Below, in pieces: positions 8,074 through 11,301 of a stretch of DNA of 11,301 bases (positions within the stretch are counted from its first letter, which is position 1; the number at the start of each line of letters is the position of its first letter). The notes under the pieces are model-generated. The model searched no databases, was not told the origin of the DNA, and saw only the letters and a list, made by a program, of their open reading frames with translations. The translations under genes and the position numbers were made by a program. Origin of the DNA: Nitrospinota bacterium. GTDB taxonomy: Bacteria; Nitrospirota; Nitrospiria; Nitrospirales; UBA8639. Where the stretch lies: contig JADFRB010000019.1 of the NCBI GenBank assembly GCA_022561525.1, positions 1 to 11,301 on the forward strand. The letters are read 5' to 3'.

Positions 8074-8706
8074 TTATGAAGTCAACTCAAGAATTCTCAC
8101 CTTCTTATCCTCAACACACAACCGTCTTTCAGCAAATAATTGGACTGCATGGGGGTACAACACATGCTCCTGCTCAAGAATGCGCGCAGAAAGAATGTCT
8201 ACCGTGTCATCCTCATTAACGGGTACGCCGGTTTGTAAAATAATCGGCCCTTCATCGATCCCTTCCGTGACAAAATGCACGGTGCACCCTGAAATTTTCA
8301 CGCCTGCGTCCAATGCCTGTGTTTGAACGTTCAGGCCAGGAAAGGACGGGAGAAGCGACGGATGAATATTCATCATGTGCCATTGATACGCATCGATCAG
8401 AACTGACGTGACAATTTTCATGTACCCCGCGAGGAGAACCAGTTGGACATCATGAGCTTTTAGCACTTCCAGAATTTTCTGGTCGTACGCTTTTCGGGGT
8501 TGCGCCTCCCCTGCTACCGATTTCGGATCGAGAAAGATTCCTTTTATGCCATGTCGTTGGGCTCGCTCTAAGGCCATCGATTCGGGTTTATTACTCACCA
8601 CCACAGCGATGGTCGCATCAAGTGTCTTGGCTTCGATGGCGTCAATGAGGGCTTGAAGATTTGAACCACGACCGGAGGCAAGGACACCTAACCGAAGGGG
8701 GATCAT
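8074..8706 (-). CDS. purN: Phosphoribosylglycinamide formyltransferase
   Basis: PurN transfers a formyl group from 10-formyltetrahydrofolate to GAR, making FGAR in purine synthesis. The 210 residues are of normal length. Visible motifs are [16 protein letters not shown] (9-24), VVSNKPES (36-43), [10 protein letters not shown] (91-100), [13 protein letters not shown] (112-124) and [17 protein letters not shown] (142-158). The expected catalytic trio is Asn113, His115 and Asp151. The ATG start sits in an ATGA overlap with the purM stop, with AAAGGG within the end of purM as ribosome binding site. The pair is therefore translationally coupled. It is the last gene of the apparent rlmD-purM-purN transcript; tRNA-Ala follows on the same strand after about 70 bp. 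Confidence 0.97.
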   Translation of the reverse strand: MIPLRLGVLASGRGSNLQALIDAIEAKTLDATIAVVVSNKPESMALERAQRHGIKGIFLDPKSVAGEAQPRKAYDQKILEVLKAHDVQLVLLAGYMKIVTSVLIDAYQWHMMNIHPSLLPSFPGLNVQTQALDAGVKISGCTVHFVTEGIDEGPIILQTGVPVNEDDTVDILSARILEQEHVLYPHAVQLFAERRLCVEDKKVRILELTS

Positions 8707-9752
8707 GCTTTCCCTTTAGAGGAATACGTGACAGAAGGCGAGCGTTGTGGATCTTCTACGATTTGCCCTATTCCCATCGCTTGTTCACCGAGTGCATTGG
8801 CGCGATCAATCACCGCCTGTTCTTGATCCGCTGACACAACTAACACAAAACCAATACCCATATTAAACACACGATACATCTCATCTTCTTCAACGTGCCC
8901 AAATTTTTGAATGTGAGAAAAAATCGGCGGGATGGGCCACGTGTTTTTGCGAATGTCCGCCCGGCACCCTTGAGGTAAGACTCGGGGCACATTCCTGGTT
9001 ATGCCGCCACCCGTGATATGGGCAAGACCATGAATTGAAAAATCTTTAATCAATTGCAATATCGTTGTGACGTAAATCCTGGTTGGCGTGAGTAGGGTCT
9101 CTCCTAACGTTTTATCCAGCCCATCCAACGAACTGTCCAAGGATAACTCTGCCTGTTCCAGCAACACACGTCGCGCCAAAGAAAACCCGTTGCTATGAAG
9201 CCCTGATGAGGCCAAACCGATTACCGCGTCACCTGGTTGAATCTTTTTCCCTGTGAGAATCGCCTCCCGTTCGACCACACCCACGGAAAACCCCGCAAGG
9301 TCGTATTCCCCTTTTTGATAAAAGGAAGGAAGCTCTGCCGTCTCTCCTCCAATTAATGAACAGCCCGCTTGCCGACACCCTTCGGCAATCCCCTGCACTA
9401 TGGCTTCAGCTTTTGATACCACCAACTCCCCGACGGCTAAATAATCCAGGAAAAATAGCGGCTCGGCTCCGCTGACGATGATATCATTCACGCACATCGC
9501 CACGAGATCAATGCCAACCGTGTCATGTCGATCCATGAGAAACGCCAGTTTGAGTTTTGTCCCGACGCCATCGGTTCCTGATACCAGCACCGGATCAACA
9601 TACCGTTCAGCCCCGAGTCGAAATAACCCTCCGAAGGTACCAATATCCCCAAGAACCTCAGGCCGAAACGTGGATCTGGCGAGTGAACGAATACGCCGGA
9701 CCACTTCTTCTCCCCTTTCGATATCAACCCCGGCTTGACGATAGTCAGTCAT
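8703..9752 (-). CDS. purM: Phosphoribosylformylglycinamidine cyclo-ligase (AIR synthetase)
   Basis: PurM closes FGAM to AIR with ATP, the fifth step of purine synthesis; AIR is also the substrate of ThiC. The 349 residues carry the family blocks [14 protein letters not shown] (58-71), [20 protein letters not shown] (80-99), [13 protein letters not shown] (133-145), [16 protein letters not shown] (179-194) and [17 protein letters not shown] (244-260). Of three overlapping ATG triplets in ATGTATGTATG, only the last (9752-9750) is in frame; no strong Shine-Dalgarno precedes it. It lies 34 nt after rlmD on the same strand and overlaps purN by 4 nt. Confidence 0.97.
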   Translation of the reverse strand: MTDYRQAGVDIERGEEVVRRIRSLARSTFRPEVLGDIGTFGGLFRLGAERYVDPVLVSGTDGVGTKLKLAFLMDRHDTVGIDLVAMCVNDIIVSGAEPLFFLDYLAVGELVVSKAEAIVQGIAEGCRQAGCSLIGGETAELPSFYQKGEYDLAGFSVGVVEREAILTGKKIQPGDAVIGLASSGLHSNGFSLARRVLLEQAELSLDSSLDGLDKTLGETLLTPTRIYVTTILQLIKDFSIHGLAHITGGGITRNVPRVLPQGCRADIRKNTWPIPPIFSHIQKFGHVEEDEMYRVFNMGIGFVLVVSADQEQAVIDRANALGEQAMGIGQIVEDPQRSPSVTYSSKGKA

Positions 9753-9786
9753 ACATACATCTCAATTATCCCAATTCCTGGCACAA

Positions 9787-11112
9787 CTATTGGAGAATAA
9801 ACTCCACGAGCGTTTCGATGTGCGCGGTTTGGGGAAACATATCAAAAAGTTGCACACGACTCATCTGATAGCCTGCAGCACCCAAACGTTTTGCATCTCG
9901 TGCTAATGATGCCGCATCGCATGACACATAAAAAATCCGACTCGATTTGGTTTGAATCAACAACTCAACACAAGCCTTGCTGAGCCCTGCCCTTGGCGGA
10001 TCCACCAGAACCACATCATAGTCTTCAGGTGGCACCTGTCGTAAAAATTCTTCCGCGGTGGATGGCCGAAACCGACACCGGCCTATGTGATTCTGGGATG
10101 CCGATTTCCGAGCATCCGCGATCGCGTAAGGATTTTCTTCTACCACGGTAACCAACGCTCCCCTCCTGGCCAATGACAATCCCAGACAACCTACGCCAGC
10201 AAATAATTCCAGAATTCGTGTCTGCGCGCATTCTCCAAGCCATTCTTCTAAGGTTTGATACATCATGGCATAGACTGACCAATTGGCTTGCATGAACGAC
10301 CGATCACTTATTCGAAAGGGGACATCACGAAATTGTTCAAACAGATGGTCGTCCCCATTGACCAGACGAATGGGAGCATGCTTCCTTCGTGCTGGAGGCG
10401 CATCAGCCGTCACAACGCATCCTGCCACATTCGGGATTTCGTGAAAGGTCTGTAAAATGGATTCAGCTTGCCCTTGGTTGAGCCTGGGAGATTTAATAAT
10501 CAACAGATGACTGCCAAAGGCAGCGGAGGCACGCACCTCAAGACTAGACAGAAACGCTGGCAAACGGGACAAGGCGCCCAAACGGGTTTTTAACTCCTCG
10601 ACCACTACTCGAATGGATTCAGGAATGAGCAAACACCCGGTAGCTTCAACCGGTTGGTGTGAACGCTCCCGAAGAAACCCTAGATGAAAGGTATTGTGTT
10701 CTTGAAACACCGAAAACCGAACCCACCGTCGGTACTCATACGGAAAGGGCGACGGCACGGGTGGCAACCATGCTTGAGGGGAAACCTGTCCAATCCGTCC
10801 AAAGGCCTCTTCCAGCATCTGCTGTTTAAAACGAAGCTGCGCCTCGTAGCGGACGTGCTGAAATTGGCATCCGCCACATTGTTCATAGACAAGACATGGA
10901 GCAGCAATTCGGTCTGGTGAGGCTTCTTGGATATGATCCAATGTGGCGAACTGGTATCCCTGACGCGAGGGCTCCGGCGTCACCATAACCAGTTCATCGG
11001 GTAACACCCCGCGAACGAAGGTAACTTTTGACTCAATGTGAGTCAATCCCCATCCGCCCGCGACGATTCGCTCAATTTTGTAACTACTCAGGTCACTCCC
11101 CTTTTGTCTCAT
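9787..11112 (-). CDS. rlmD: 23S rRNA (uracil-C5)-methyltransferase, RlmD/RumA type
   Basis: This family methylates C5 of a specific 23S rRNA uridine (U1939 in E. coli for RlmD) with SAM. The 441 residues begin with a TRAM-like RNA-binding domain (about 11-57). An Fe-S site follows: Cys73, Cys79 and Cys82 (CxxxxxCGGC) with Cys160. The methyltransferase domain shows ILELFAGVGCLGLSLAR (300-316), VLVDPPRAGLSKA (368-380) and YVSCDAASLARD (395-406). Cys398 should be the nucleophile and Glu433 the base. Whether the target is U1939, U747 or both cannot be told from sequence. The ATG at 11112 is the only ATG/GTG/TTG start available after an in-frame stop nine codons upstream that keeps the whole TRAM domain, but no well-placed Shine-Dalgarno precedes it. 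Residues 2-11 (RQKGSDLSSY) are encoded by an arm of repeat copy B. Probable first gene of an operon with purM and purN. Confidence 0.85.
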   Translation of the reverse strand: MRQKGSDLSSYKIERIVAGGWGLTHIESKVTFVRGVLPDELVMVTPEPSRQGYQFATLDHIQEASPDRIAAPCLVYEQCGGCQFQHVRYEAQLRFKQQMLEEAFGRIGQVSPQAWLPPVPSPFPYEYRRWVRFSVFQEHNTFHLGFLRERSHQPVEATGCLLIPESIRVVVEELKTRLGALSRLPAFLSSLEVRASAAFGSHLLIIKSPRLNQGQAESILQTFHEIPNVAGCVVTADAPPARRKHAPIRLVNGDDHLFEQFRDVPFRISDRSFMQANWSVYAMMYQTLEEWLGECAQTRILELFAGVGCLGLSLARRGALVTVVEENPYAIADARKSASQNHIGRCRFRPSTAEEFLRQVPPEDYDVVLVDPPRAGLSKACVELLIQTKSSRIFYVSCDAASLARDAKRLGAAGYQMSRVQLFDMFPQTAHIETLVEFILQ

Positions 11113-11219
11113 GACGGCGTTGCTGTGGTGCTCGAATCCTCACGTATTCCCATTACGCTCCGGTTCTGCGCTCCTCGCGCCTTGTCCTGAGCCAAAATTG
11201 AAGCAACCTGAGTAGTTAC
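11080..11219. repeat. Structured inverted-repeat element, copy B
   Basis: Arms at 11080-11110 and 11189-11219 are inverted copies, identical over the outer 14 bp (GTAACTACTCAGGT) and matching at 25 of 31 positions overall. Three of the six mismatches become G-U pairs on the minus strand. The core shares GGCGTTGCT (11116-11124) and a 13-nt identity TCCTCGCGCCTTG (11172-11184) with copy A, in the same order and orientation. The left arm lies inside the rlmD reading frame and the core covers the region just before its start codon. A run TCATTTTTT follows the right arm. No ORF of its own is evident. Confidence 0.75.
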
Positions 11220-11301
11220 TCATTTTTTAGTGGAGCCTGAAGTTCCATCGTTAGGACTTGTTCAAAAATAACTTGAGTGTTTTAGTCTCATCTTCACGCC
11301 A

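Overview
The window reads as chromosomal DNA of moderate GC from a free-living bacterium. Housekeeping genes dominate, broken by one short scar of mobile DNA. Protein style and the intergenic repeats suggest a Nitrospira-like (Nitrospirota) organism; that is an impression from memory and was not tested.

Left part (1-2793): thiC (minus strand, running off the left edge) is preceded by its 5' leader: a sigma70-like promoter, a TPP riboswitch and an intrinsic terminator, with a visible antiterminator pairing. Diverging from it is nadA (quinolinate synthase, NAD synthesis). Directly at the nadA stop codon sits a 158-bp structured inverted-repeat element (copy A).

Middle (2795-6433): ileS and lspA form a translationally coupled pair with a 4-nt overlap. 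About 260 bp of gene-poor DNA follows.

Mobile scar (6434-8001): a GC-rich IS1634-type transposase is cut off before its third catalytic residue by a 132-bp element with perfect 16-bp terminal inverted repeats. On the other side of that element lies the first ~15 codons of a P4-type tyrosine integrase on the minus strand (MPLTDTAIRNAKPA), preceded by GGGGGTAAC-type repeats. Next comes a tRNA-Ala(CGC) gene whose 3' end faces the integrase stub. This is the expected layout of the end of a tRNA-integrated genomic island, almost all of which has been lost or lies elsewhere.

Right part (8074-11301, all minus strand): rlmD (23S rRNA m5U methyltransferase), purM and purN are closely packed in that transcriptional order and are probably an operon; purM and purN overlap by 4 nt. 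A second copy of the structured repeat (copy B, 140 bp) covers the 5' end of rlmD and supplies its start codon context and residues 2-11. The last 80 bp show nothing recognisable.

Metabolically, PurN and PurM act in purine synthesis, and the PurM product AIR is also the substrate of ThiC. NadA, ThiC and RlmD all belong to [4Fe-4S] families. No defence system, CRISPR array or wholly new gene system was seen. The most interesting items are the structured repeat family, with its strand-biased wobble pairs and its use as coding sequence, and the integrase/MITE/transposase junction.
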